DNA of 46,211 nt from Candidatus Aerophobetes bacterium Ae_b3b (GTDB lineage: Bacteria > Aerophobota > Aerophobia > Aerophobales > AE-B3A), in contig NJBP01000008.1 of assembly GCA_005223085.1 (NCBI GenBank), positions 1 to 46,211 on the forward strand, read 5' to 3'. Below, piece after piece: positions 15,154 through 23,711 of this stretch. Both the position numbers and the translations under genes were made by a program. Every line of letters begins with the position of its first letter. Positions within the stretch are counted from its first letter, which is position 1. Below the pieces are notes generated by a model. It did no database searches, was not told the origin of the DNA, and saw nothing but the letters and a program-made list of their open reading frames with translations.

Positions 15154-16137
15154 TTAGTAAGGTAGGTATTTCTTGGGAAACTTTGCCACTATGGTATAAT
15201 TGGGATCTACCACGTTTCCTACTCGCATCCTGCCAACTTGTGACAGCACCTGTAGGGCTTCCCATTTCTCAAATCCATAATCGGCAACCAACCATTTTAT
15301 GAGTTCCACGTGAGCAATACGGAGAGCATCCATAAGCGGACGTGCACTACCAGCTACCATGAGATAAGCTGGATTCTCCATCCGAGGCCACTCTACAGTT
15401 TTATTCTTAATCACTTCCAGCTTCAAGGTCACCTGAGCAGTTGTTTCCAGGGCGACTCCGCAGATCTCTCCGTCTCCCTGCGCCGCATGAACATCCCCGA
15501 ATGAAAGATGCGCTCCTTTTACCCATATGGGTAGGTAAAGGATTGCGCCTTCTTTTGTCTCCACACAGTCCATATTTCCGCCGTACTCACCTGGAACAAG
15601 CGCTGTTTCTACACGTCCAAATCGGGGAGCGACCCCTATGGAACCAATGAAAGGATGGAGAGGAATTTGAATTTTCTCTAGTTTGCTTTTAGAAAGTTTT
15701 AGGGTCCCCATTTGAGAGCCTAGATCAAGCTCCCACTGGTATTTGACTTCTGGCAGAGGCTCATTAAACAAAAGGTCCCTTCCTGTATACTCCCCGGTTA
15801 AGGAACCAAAATGAGGCAAAAGAGAGGAATAGGCGTATCCCCGGTTTAGAAGAATCTTTTCGATACTTATCTTCAGTAGATCACCTGGCTGAGCTTCCTC
15901 AATCCAGATGGGTCCAACCAGAGGATTGGCCTCTTGAAATGTGGTGACCTTGCTTTTCTGTTTTTGGTGTTCCGCCAATGGATTGCCGCAGCAGTCGAAT
16001 CCACCAGCATCTACTGTTGAAGCGGTGACTGAATCACCGCTTCTAATCCGTAGTACCGGTTCGTCCGGACCAAAGGTGTACTGGTAAACTCTGGGTTCTA
16101 ATCTATGGAGTTTGCCTTTTTGTGGAGTAGAAGTCAT
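15154..16137 (-). CDS. Acetamidase/formamidase family protein
   Basis: Enzymes of the FmdA/AmdA family hydrolyse short amides such as formamide or acetamide to ammonia and the acid. The 327-residue chain has the family hallmarks: a repeated beta fold, DAGGFDCCGNP near residue 43, PHFGSLTGEY, FIGSIGVAPRFG, GGNMDC and the metal-site stretch SFGDVHAAQGDGE. It follows the isomerase gene by 9 bases and has an AGGAGG ribosome site, so it ends the sugar operon. Its link to carbohydrate use is not obvious; it may release an amide or act on another amide-like substrate. Confidence 0.88.
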   Translation of the reverse strand: MTSTPQKGKLHRLEPRVYQYTFGPDEPVLRIRSGDSVTASTVDAGGFDCCGNPLAEHQKQKSKVTTFQEANPLVGPIWIEEAQPGDLLKISIEKILLNRGYAYSSLLPHFGSLTGEYTGRDLLFNEPLPEVKYQWELDLGSQMGTLKLSKSKLEKIQIPLHPFIGSIGVAPRFGRVETALVPGEYGGNMDCVETKEGAILYLPIWVKGAHLSFGDVHAAQGDGEICGVALETTAQVTLKLEVIKNKTVEWPRMENPAYLMVAGSARPLMDALRIAHVELIKWLVADYGFEKWEALQVLSQVGRMRVGNVVDPNYTIVAKFPKKYLPY

Positions 16138-16146
16138 ATAAACCTC

Positions 16147-17010
16147 CTATTTAAGTGGTATAGGTTCTTCGCATTTTTTGAGAAATTTTAGTCCTTCAGA
16201 AGCTATCTCGTCGGGTGATGCGATTCTTCTCCATATGGCAACTTGCTTTCCAAATTCTTTCTTCATAATATCAGGGGTAAAAGATTCAATAACAAGCCAT
16301 CTTTGGTAATTGACCTCCTTCAAGGCTTTAAAAACTTCATCCCACTCAATATGTCCTGTTCCGGGAATTCCCCTATGACTTGCACAACAGTGGAAATGGT
16401 AAAGTAGATCTCCCGCAGTTTTTATAGCTTCATACATATTATTTTCTTCTATATTCATCTGAAATGTATCCAAATGCATCTTTATGTTAGGGTGTTTAAT
16501 TTCTTTAATTAATTTCTGTGCCTCAGACGCAGTATTCAGAAAAAACGATTCAAACCTATTTACGGGTTCTATCGCCAGATAAACTCCTCCTTCTTTGGCG
16601 AACTCTGCCACTTTCCATAACCCTTCTTTACAGTACTCCCATTCCTCGCTGGTTCGTGCGAGACCAGTAAACCGGCCCCAAGGTGCATAAATTACCCCGG
16701 ATAAAACGTCACTATTTAACTCCGAGGCAATCTCTACACATCTTTTTAGGTAGTTAACTCCTCGTTTTCTTGTGGATTTTTCAGAATCTATTATATTATG
16801 TTCCTCATCAAGACCCGTGGAGATAACGCACTTAACACCGGTTTGCTTACTTTTTCTTTTTATTCCCATAATTGGTCCAGATTTTAAAAAGGATTGGCTT
16901 AAGGATATCTCGATTCCTTCAAAACCCATATTTCTTACCTTATCGAAAAGATACAACGCTCTCTCCGTGAAACTCGGAACCCAGATTAGGGCAAAAGCTC
17001 CGTATTTCAT
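16147..17010 (-). CDS. Sugar isomerase/epimerase, D-tagatose/D-psicose 3-epimerase type
   Basis: A TIM-barrel protein of the AP-endonuclease-2 superfamily (287 residues) that would epimerise a ketose. Candidate metal ligands are Glu148 (AIEPVNRFES), Asp181 (MHLDTFQMNIEE), a His at 205-207 (YHFHCC) and Glu242 (LVIESF). EPVNRFE, LDTFQMNIEE and GHIEWDEVF are close to the tagatose/psicose/erythrulose epimerase pattern. A GGGGAG ribosome site precedes it. It lies between the DegT-like remnant and the amidase in the carbohydrate locus, consistent with handling an unusual ketose or inosose. The exact substrate is unknown. Confidence 0.85.
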   Translation of the reverse strand: MKYGAFALIWVPSFTERALYLFDKVRNMGFEGIEISLSQSFLKSGPIMGIKRKSKQTGVKCVISTGLDEEHNIIDSEKSTRKRGVNYLKRCVEIASELNSDVLSGVIYAPWGRFTGLARTSEEWEYCKEGLWKVAEFAKEGGVYLAIEPVNRFESFFLNTASEAQKLIKEIKHPNIKMHLDTFQMNIEENNMYEAIKTAGDLLYHFHCCASHRGIPGTGHIEWDEVFKALKEVNYQRWLVIESFTPDIMKKEFGKQVAIWRRIASPDEIASEGLKFLKKCEEPIPLK

Positions 17011-17043
17011 TTCTATATACTCCCCCTCCCGTCTAAGGATTAT

Positions 17044-17196
17044 TTAGATTTTATTACTGTCTCTAAGGCAGTCTGCGGACCCCCCCTTTTCACGCAATAT
17101 ATATTTTCCTGACCTAAGAACCCTCAGCGCTGCTTCATTGGCTTCGTCCTCGATCGAGCCATATGCTCTTTCTAATGCATCAAATGCTACTTTCAT
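17044..17196 (-). pseudogene. Remnant of a DegT/DnrJ/EryC1/StrS-type aminotransferase
   Basis: An open frame of 50 codons starts MKVAFDALERAYGSIEDEA and continues NEAALRVLRSGKYIL, which matches the first ~35 residues of DegT-family sugar aminotransferases (L.R.Y..I..E...A..RVL.SG.YILG). Members run to about 370 residues, so nearly all of the gene is gone. The match ends at a run of seven G (17080-17086), a slippage-prone site. In the next frame beyond it there is an open stretch ending ALETVIKSK, perhaps the tail of the same or another gene. Confidence 0.6.
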
Positions 17197-17221
17197 GATT
17201 TTACTTTTCTCCCATTCTTTT

Positions 17222-18361
17222 TTAACGAGTTAAATCAATCCACTTTTTTTCTTCCGAGGAGAGATAGGCTGCTTCCATAATTCTTTGCACAGCCAATCCA
17301 TCCTCAAAGCTGGGCTCAGGAGTTAGATCTTCCAGGATAGCTCTGATAAAGCTGTACTGACTTGCTATATGAAAACGCAGCCATCCGACGGAAGCTCGGG
17401 CACAAGCATGGAGGTCTGAGTCAGGGTAACGTTGAAGTGTTTCGATCCTCTTAAAGCCCAGCTCGCCCTCCAGCGACTCGTTCTTATTCATTACATCATA
17501 GAAATACAGCCAATTCGGATCCATCAGGTTAAACCTTACCGCCCCTTTGTCTCCCTGAATCTCTATTTTTAATTCATCGATACTCCCTGTGGAAACACGT
17601 GAAGCCTCCACTGTTCCTATAGCTCCGTTTTTTAACCTAAGTTGAAGAATACTCAAATCATCAACATCCACCTCTTCCATTTGCTTAGCTTCTTTTTCAA
17701 TGGGACGCTTCTTAATCAAAGTGTAATCGTTGGCAAGTACAGCTTCACATTCCCCCAGGAGATACCTTACCAAGTCAAGAACATGAGATCCCAAATCAAA
17801 AAGAGCACCTCCTCCTGCTTGTGATTTCCTCAGGCGCCAACTCATTGGCCTGCCGGGATCAATATAGCCGGAGTGCAAATAGGCCGCTCGGAAGGTAAGG
17901 ATCTTACCCAATCTATCTTGACCAATCAATTGCCTTGCTCGCATGATTGCAGGTACAAAGCGATAATTAAAGGCTATTTGACACTTGACATTGGAGGCGG
18001 ATGCTCTTTTCACTATATCTTCTGCCTCCCGGGCATTCATTGCCAGAGGTTTCTCACAGTAGACATGTTTTCCCGCCTCAATGGCATCAATAACTATATT
18101 GTGATGCAAGTAGTTGGGGGCGGTACAATCAATGATGTCTATATCTTTGGCTGTCAGTAACTTATGATAGTCAGTACAGGAGAACTTGAATTGGTGTTGC
18201 TCTTGGGCTTTTCGCGCTGTCTCTTCATGAGCGGTACAAACTTTCACAAGCTCAATCCTGTTTGATCCCAGATCATAGTAGGATGACATACTCTTATAAC
18301 CAAGAATATGAACCTTCCCGATTCCTCCACATCCAATTATTCCTACGCCAAGACTAGCCAT
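17222..18361 (-). CDS. Gfo/Idh/MocA family oxidoreductase
   Basis: This NAD(P)-dependent dehydrogenase of sugars or inositols (379 residues) has a Rossmann domain at residues 1-125 with GIIGCGGIGKVH, and the family motif CEKPLA near residue 100. The C-terminal domain carries GGGALFDLGSHVLDLVRYL, where the Asp and His sit in the active site. It is one of two such paralogues in the locus, which suggests two oxidation steps, or an oxidation and reduction pair through a keto-sugar, as in some glycoside and inositol pathways. The substrate is not predictable from sequence. Confidence 0.9.
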   Translation of the reverse strand: MASLGVGIIGCGGIGKVHILGYKSMSSYYDLGSNRIELVKVCTAHEETARKAQEQHQFKFSCTDYHKLLTAKDIDIIDCTAPNYLHHNIVIDAIEAGKHVYCEKPLAMNAREAEDIVKRASASNVKCQIAFNYRFVPAIMRARQLIGQDRLGKILTFRAAYLHSGYIDPGRPMSWRLRKSQAGGGALFDLGSHVLDLVRYLLGECEAVLANDYTLIKKRPIEKEAKQMEEVDVDDLSILQLRLKNGAIGTVEASRVSTGSIDELKIEIQGDKGAVRFNLMDPNWLYFYDVMNKNESLEGELGFKRIETLQRYPDSDLHACARASVGWLRFHIASQYSFIRAILEDLTPEPSFEDGLAVQRIMEAAYLSSEEKKWIDLTR

Positions 18362-18456
18362 TTTTAAATACCCCTTTTCCGAAAAACATGAAACTTAAAT
18401 CGATCACTTCTTAGCTGCAGGCCAGCTGTATCGGCCATCAGGGATAAGATAAATAA

Positions 18457-19476
18457 TCAGTAAGTCACTCTCAGCTTTTTCCCGGTCTGAATAGAGCAAT
18501 TAGAGGCAATTACAGCAGCTAAGGATCTTCTGCCATCCTCACCGCTAACAAGGGGAGAGGTGTTCTTGATAATGGAGTTGATGAAATGCTGGAGTTCGGC
18601 AATATATCCCTCTTTAAACCTTTCTCTCCAGCTCAAATACTGAAGTAGATTCATTCCTTTATCCCTGGTAGACCAGCTAAGATTTTTTCCTCTTACATCT
18701 CCAACAAACATAACCCCTTCTGAGCCCAGAAGTTCCACGCGAGCATCGTATCCGTAACCAACCGGACAACTCATATCAATTACTCCCATTTTTCCATTAT
18801 AAAAGGTTCCTAAAACCACAGCAGTATCGTAAAAGCGGGGATATCTTATTTTTAAATCAGGACATCTATAATTGGCAGCGATAGCCTCTACAGTTTCCAG
18901 CCTGCTTTGGGTAAACCACATCAGGGCATCAAAATCATGACTGGCAACCTCGGCTAACATTCCTCCACTTTTTTGTATATCCCAGGCCCATTCTGGAGGT
19001 AGTCCGGGTCCCCTTCCTGTGGATTTGATAAGAAGTAATTCTCCAATTACTCCCTCCTCTACTTTCCTTTTAGCCAGGATAAACTCTGGATCGAATCTTC
19101 TCATAAACCCGATCTGTAGTTTCACACCATTTTTTTGACATTCCTCGATCATGGAATCAGCTTCTTTTAAATTCAAGGTAATGGGTTTTTCACAGAATAC
19201 ATGTTTCCCAGCCTGGGCTGCATCCACAACTATTGGGTGATGAGTAAAAGTGGGGGTGGTAACTACCACTGCATCAAACTTGTCCCAGTGAAGAGCCTTC
19301 TGGTAATCCTTAAACACACGGGCTACACCCAACTCTTCCGCCAGTTTTCGCGCAATACTCAGCTGGTTGTCTACTACAGCTACTACCTCTGAGGAAGGGA
19401 TGTGAACCTTTAAATTAAAACCGTGAACTTTTGCCACTCTTCCTGCACCTATAAGACATATCCTTACTTTACCCAT
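18457..19476 (-). CDS. Gfo/Idh/MocA family oxidoreductase, inositol 2-dehydrogenase-like
   Basis: A 339-residue NAD-dependent dehydrogenase with ICLIGAGRVAKVHG at the N-terminus, CEKPIT (the catalytic-lysine motif) near residue 95 and GGMLAEVASHDFDALMWF near residue 170, where Asp and His are typical of the IolG branch. Length matches IolG (about 335-345). The overall look is nearer inositol dehydrogenases than the 379-residue paralogue next to it. It lies between the FGGY kinase gene (14 bases away) and that paralogue. A myo-inositol or inosose substrate is possible but unproven; no other iol genes are visible. Confidence 0.9.
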   Translation of the reverse strand: MGKVRICLIGAGRVAKVHGFNLKVHIPSSEVVAVVDNQLSIARKLAEELGVARVFKDYQKALHWDKFDAVVVTTPTFTHHPIVVDAAQAGKHVFCEKPITLNLKEADSMIEECQKNGVKLQIGFMRRFDPEFILAKRKVEEGVIGELLLIKSTGRGPGLPPEWAWDIQKSGGMLAEVASHDFDALMWFTQSRLETVEAIAANYRCPDLKIRYPRFYDTAVVLGTFYNGKMGVIDMSCPVGYGYDARVELLGSEGVMFVGDVRGKNLSWSTRDKGMNLLQYLSWRERFKEGYIAELQHFINSIIKNTSPLVSGEDGRRSLAAVIASNCSIQTGKKLRVTY

Positions 19477-19490
19477 ATAGTTCCCTTTTT

Positions 19491-21065
19491 CTATCCTTCA
19501 TCTGGTAGCGGCAACCGACAGATCCTGGTAAGTTCTCGGGAGGGATCTTCTAGAGATGAAAGCAATTTAAGATATAATTTAGAGAAGTTCTGGTAGTAGT
19601 CATGACGGGATAAACTGGGATTGATAGAAGGAGTAGTGGTGCTGGTAAATTTTTTTGAAGTAGAGACTAAATCCGAGAAAAGACCAACTGCATATCCTGC
19701 TATTATTGCTGATCCCAGAACTGCCAGTTCCTCCCGATTAACCCTGAGATAGGATAAATTTAACACATCAGCTTTTATTTGATTCCAGAGAGGGCTTCTC
19801 GCTCCTCCCCCTATCACCCGAACTTTCTGAAAAGAAGGATCGGGAGAAAGCTCTTTTAAAATAGCCAAATAATAGGCATACTCATAGGCAATTCCCTCCA
19901 GTATAGCCCGGTAGAAGTGGGATTTTGTGTGTTTCCAACCGAATCCGAACCAGCTTCCTTTCACATGAGGGTTGTAGGGACAGACTCGTCCCCCAAGATG
20001 AGGAATAAAAATGAGTCCCTCCGAACCAGGAGGGATTTTCTCAGCTTTTTCATTTAAAACCTGGTAAGGATCTATTCCCCGCTCTTTGGCCTCTTTTTTT
20101 TCATCCTGGGCAAACTGATCCCGGAACCACCTGAGGCACTGTCCTCCTCCGTTGATGTAGGCTAAAAGATACCAGAGCCCAGGAATCACCGAGCGAAAAC
20201 AGAGGAAGGTCTTTGTTTTTAAATCGGGTGTAAAATTAGAAATGCAACCTGCAAAACAGGAGGCAGTCCCGGCAACATCTATTAATTCACCCTCCTCCAC
20301 CAGTCCCGCTCCCAGAAAACCGGCCATTTGATCACCTGCACCAGCAGCAATGGGGATACCCGTAATTAAGCCACAATCTCTGGCTGCCTGAGAGGAGAGT
20401 TTCCCTATTATCTCCCAGGGAGAAACTATCCGGGGAAGTTTATCCAGGGGTAGATCAAACATCTGGCAAAGCTCTTCACTCCAGGAGCCATCTTCGGTAC
20501 TGCTGAATCCACTGAAGTGAATGTAAGTGTAATCAATGAAAGCCTCTTCTCCTTTAAGATTTGCCATTTTTCCGGCAACATATCCGGCGGGCATGACGAA
20601 TTTATGGATCTTTCTAAAAACTTCCGGAGCTTCGTTTTTCCACCAGAGGATTCTAGGCCCGTGGTTATAACTGGGGGCAGCTCCTGTTTTTCTTAAAACA
20701 AGATCTTCGGCTTGTCTTTTCATAAGATCAATGTAAGGTTCACATCTTGTATCCAGCCAGGAATCGTAGCGAGTTACAGGCCTCCAGTGCTCATCAACCC
20801 CACCTATTCCTCCCATCTGTCCATCAAAAGCTATGGCAGCTATGCGGTGAGGAGAAATTTTTGACTTTTCTATGACCTCTTTAATGGTCTGGCAAGCCGA
20901 GCGGTAAAAATCGTCAAGCTCCTGCTCCACCCAGCCAGGTTTAGGATAGGAAAGTATTGATTCTTTATAGGCATCGGCAATTAAATTCCCCTCCTCATCA
21001 AAAATAGCCGCCTTTGTTCCAGCAGTACCAAGGTCAACTCCTATAAGGTAAGAATTTTCTGCCAT
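19491..21065 (-). CDS. FGGY-family carbohydrate kinase (xylulokinase-like)
   Basis: This 524-residue kinase phosphorylates a sugar or polyol using ATP. Phosphate-binding motif DLGTAGTKAAIFDEEG is near the N-terminus, AIAFDGQMGGIG gives the sugar-side loop, GAGDQMAGFLGAGLV the central glycine-rich stretch, and VIGGGARSPLWNQIKADVLN the FGGY signature near the C-terminus. The layout is closest to xylulokinases, but family members also use ribulose, gluconate, erythritol and glycerol. Its product should be a sugar phosphate, which fits the neighbouring isomerases. Confidence 0.9.
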   Translation of the reverse strand: MAENSYLIGVDLGTAGTKAAIFDEEGNLIADAYKESILSYPKPGWVEQELDDFYRSACQTIKEVIEKSKISPHRIAAIAFDGQMGGIGGVDEHWRPVTRYDSWLDTRCEPYIDLMKRQAEDLVLRKTGAAPSYNHGPRILWWKNEAPEVFRKIHKFVMPAGYVAGKMANLKGEEAFIDYTYIHFSGFSSTEDGSWSEELCQMFDLPLDKLPRIVSPWEIIGKLSSQAARDCGLITGIPIAAGAGDQMAGFLGAGLVEEGELIDVAGTASCFAGCISNFTPDLKTKTFLCFRSVIPGLWYLLAYINGGGQCLRWFRDQFAQDEKKEAKERGIDPYQVLNEKAEKIPPGSEGLIFIPHLGGRVCPYNPHVKGSWFGFGWKHTKSHFYRAILEGIAYEYAYYLAILKELSPDPSFQKVRVIGGGARSPLWNQIKADVLNLSYLRVNREELAVLGSAIIAGYAVGLFSDLVSTSKKFTSTTTPSINPSLSRHDYYQNFSKLYLKLLSSLEDPSRELTRICRLPLPDEG

Positions 21066-21145
21066 AACAGTTTCTCTCTTTTCTCATTTTTCTGAAATCA
21101 AACCCCGAACGTAGAACGCGAATGAACATAACCGAATCAATCGAT

Positions 21146-21730
21146 TTAACCATTTAACGGAGTATATTTAGGGTTATCTCTCAAGACAGGTTTACCGTTT
21201 TCTTCTATCATTATCTTGGCAAATCCGTGTTTTTCCACAATCTCGTAGTCATGCCCGGCATCTCCTGGAAAGAGGGTAAGAAAAACAAACTCCTTATCCC
21301 CGGTATTCATGGTTCTATGACCCCAGTAAGGAGGTATGTATCCCAGCACCCCTGGTTTCATATGGATGGTAAAGACTTTCCCTTCTTTGGTTTGCATTAG
21401 AAGATAACCTTCTCCCTCAAGACAGAAGTAAATCTCAGCAGTATCTTCTTTAGCGTGGAAATGCCCCTTGGTCATAAAATACTCCTGCCCCACCTTTCCC
21501 GGATAAATTATAGTGGTGCTATAGATTATGTGACCCGACTCTTCAGGGATGTTTACCTCCCTTACCTGATAGATCAAGGGGTTATCCTGAGATAAGAACT
21601 TCTCCAGGGCATGGTTATCAGCATACATTCCCTGTATGTCGCTCACTCTTCTCTTAATTATCCGATCCGGATTTACCACACCTTTTTTAAAGTCTACTAT
21701 TGTCCTTATAGGCTCCATCAATTCTTTCAT
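21146..21730 (-). CDS. pgi: Glucose-6-phosphate isomerase, cupin type (archaeal-type PGI)
   Basis: This metal-dependent cupin interconverts glucose 6-phosphate and fructose 6-phosphate. Length is about 194 residues, normal for this non-homologous PGI. Counted from the upstream TTG at 21745, the metal ligands are His95, His97, Glu104 (GHFHAKEDTAE) and His143 (YWGHRTMNTG). I place the start at the ATG at 21730 because GAGGG lies eight bases before it. Cupin PGIs are typical of Euryarchaeota and found scattered in bacteria, so transfer is plausible. It links the locus to central hexose metabolism. Confidence 0.9.
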   Translation of the reverse strand: MKELMEPIRTIVDFKKGVVNPDRIIKRRVSDIQGMYADNHALEKFLSQDNPLIYQVREVNIPEESGHIIYSTTIIYPGKVGQEYFMTKGHFHAKEDTAEIYFCLEGEGYLLMQTKEGKVFTIHMKPGVLGYIPPYWGHRTMNTGDKEFVFLTLFPGDAGHDYEIVEKHGFAKIMIEENGKPVLRDNPKYTPLNG

Positions 21731-21783
21731 TTTTTTATCCCTCAATTTTGTTTTGACTCTTAGTGCCCTCTTTAAAAAGGAGA

Positions 21784-23604
21784 TTAACGGATATCTTGCA
21801 GGGAAAGAGCCTCTAGTTTATCCTGGGTAGGTATCCCCTCCTTACTCCATCTTCTTGCCTCATAATACTCGTCAAGCTCAACTTCATACATCTCTTTAGT
21901 CAACACATGTCCCTTAGCTGGACCCTCAGGTAGTTTTTCCTTCATTATCCTTGGAGGTAGCATATCGTCCTTTCGACGTATCCCTTCTCTGGTTAATATT
22001 ACTCTCTCCAGGTTGTAGATTCTCTCGCCTATCTCCATTAGCTTATCGGTGAAATCCAGACCAGTTACTAAGTTAAGGATAGTTGGATCTGGCTTATCAC
22101 TAAATCCCAGAGCCCTCCTCACTACTGTACATATACCTAGACAATCAAGATAGGCTCTGGTATCCTGAATGCTCTTTATTAGCTTACCTTTACCCTTAAG
22201 CGCAAATCTATCATAATCTCCACTTAGTAGTTCGGCCCTGATTGACCAGCCACCTACGTTATGGCAGGCACCTCTGGAGGAGGTACCATAGGTCAGCCCC
22301 ATCCCATAGAAGCCTCTAGGATCGTAGGCAGCGAAGGGCATTCCCTTAACCTGCATCATGTACCGCTCTGAGCCAGGAACTTCAGCGGCTATCCCCCGAA
22401 ATCCCCGAGCTAGCACCTCACCAACTTTCTTTCTATTGGCTATGAGCTCAATAGCTCCTAATACAGCCTCAGGGCTACCGAAGGATAACTTCAGTCCCCC
22501 GGTATCTTCTCGGGTGATCATTCCTCTTTCATAGAGTTCCATAGCAAAACCAATTATGTTACCGGTAGATATCGTATCCATACCATACTCATCACACAAT
22601 AGATTAGCAGATAAAATTGCATTAAAGTCCGATACCCCACACTGAGCTCCCAGGGCCCATATGGTTTCATATTCTGGAGCCACTGTCCATCCTTCAAATC
22701 TACCGGTTTTCAGCCGACATACCTTTAGACAGGCTACGGGACACTTAAAGCAGGCCTGATTTTTAACAAAAAAATTCTCTTTCATAGACCGGGCATCAAT
22801 CTTATCGACTCCACTAAATACGGCCGTTTGAAAGTTTCTTACTGGATAACAGCCTAGCTCATTTATCGACTCGGTATAGATTGCTCTTCCATAATCGGCT
22901 AAGCTCTGGCAGGCCTTTCTCACCTCCCGAGGCTTAATCCTTTTCTTAAGTTCAGCTAGATTAGCGTAATTTAACCTGCCTTGCCCTTTAACTACTATGG
23001 CTTTAAGGTTTTTGGAAGCCATAACTGCACCAGCGCCTCCACGCCCGAAGCTTCTGCCATCCACTTTAATACAGGAGAAGGCTACCTTTCCTTCCGCTGC
23101 CGGTCCCACACACATTATGCCAGCTTGGGAGTAGCCAGTTTTTTCTTTGAGAATTTTATAAACCTTTCCGGTGGTCTTACCCCAGAGTTTGGTGGCATCT
23201 TCAACTTTCACCTTATCATCATTGATAGATAGATAAACAGGTTTGGAAGCCCTACCTTCTATGATTAAGCCGTCGTAACCGGCAAACTTGAGCTGCGGGC
23301 CAAAATCTCCTCCTGAGTTAGAACAAAGATATATCCCGGTCTCAGGTGATTTGGTGGCACATTGGAACTTAGTACTCCCGGGGACAATGGTGCCGGTTAA
23401 AGGACCACTCATAAAGATCAGTTTATTCGCCTCATCCAGTGGTCTAACCTCCGGAGCAATCTCCTCAAAATAAATTTTAGCAGCTACTCCTCTTCCTCCC
23501 AGAAATAGGTTCAAAAGTGCCTCATCCAGATGCTCCGCATGGTAAGTTTTATCATTCAGATTAACCCTCAAGAGATTGCCTACATATCCACCCTTCACCT
23601 CCAT
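21784..23604 (-). CDS. aor: Aldehyde:ferredoxin oxidoreductase (tungsten-pterin AOR family)
   Basis: Members oxidise aldehydes to acids and reduce ferredoxin, using a tungsten bis-pterin and a 4Fe-4S cluster. The 606-residue length is normal. The N-terminal domain begins GYVGNLLRVNL; cluster cysteines are Cys285, Cys288 and Cys292 (CFKCPVAC), with a fourth in the LDCLGIC stretch of the C-terminal third. FGRGGAGAVMASKNLKAIVV is also characteristic. A GAGGAG ribosome site precedes the ATG. Cytoplasmic and oxygen sensitive in known members, so the host is probably anaerobic. In this locus it may oxidise a sugar-derived aldehyde. Confidence 0.93.
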   Translation of the reverse strand: MEVKGGYVGNLLRVNLNDKTYHAEHLDEALLNLFLGGRGVAAKIYFEEIAPEVRPLDEANKLIFMSGPLTGTIVPGSTKFQCATKSPETGIYLCSNSGGDFGPQLKFAGYDGLIIEGRASKPVYLSINDDKVKVEDATKLWGKTTGKVYKILKEKTGYSQAGIMCVGPAAEGKVAFSCIKVDGRSFGRGGAGAVMASKNLKAIVVKGQGRLNYANLAELKKRIKPREVRKACQSLADYGRAIYTESINELGCYPVRNFQTAVFSGVDKIDARSMKENFFVKNQACFKCPVACLKVCRLKTGRFEGWTVAPEYETIWALGAQCGVSDFNAILSANLLCDEYGMDTISTGNIIGFAMELYERGMITREDTGGLKLSFGSPEAVLGAIELIANRKKVGEVLARGFRGIAAEVPGSERYMMQVKGMPFAAYDPRGFYGMGLTYGTSSRGACHNVGGWSIRAELLSGDYDRFALKGKGKLIKSIQDTRAYLDCLGICTVVRRALGFSDKPDPTILNLVTGLDFTDKLMEIGERIYNLERVILTREGIRRKDDMLPPRIMKEKLPEGPAKGHVLTKEMYEVELDEYYEARRWSKEGIPTQDKLEALSLQDIR

Positions 23605-23711
23605 TTGTCTCTCCTCTTCAATTTTTTGAATTCTTCTACTCTGAAAGCCTGGTCAGTCTTTTATTTTCATTTTTACTTTGCTACGGGGGAAGTCAGGCTA
23701 AATGTCTAATT

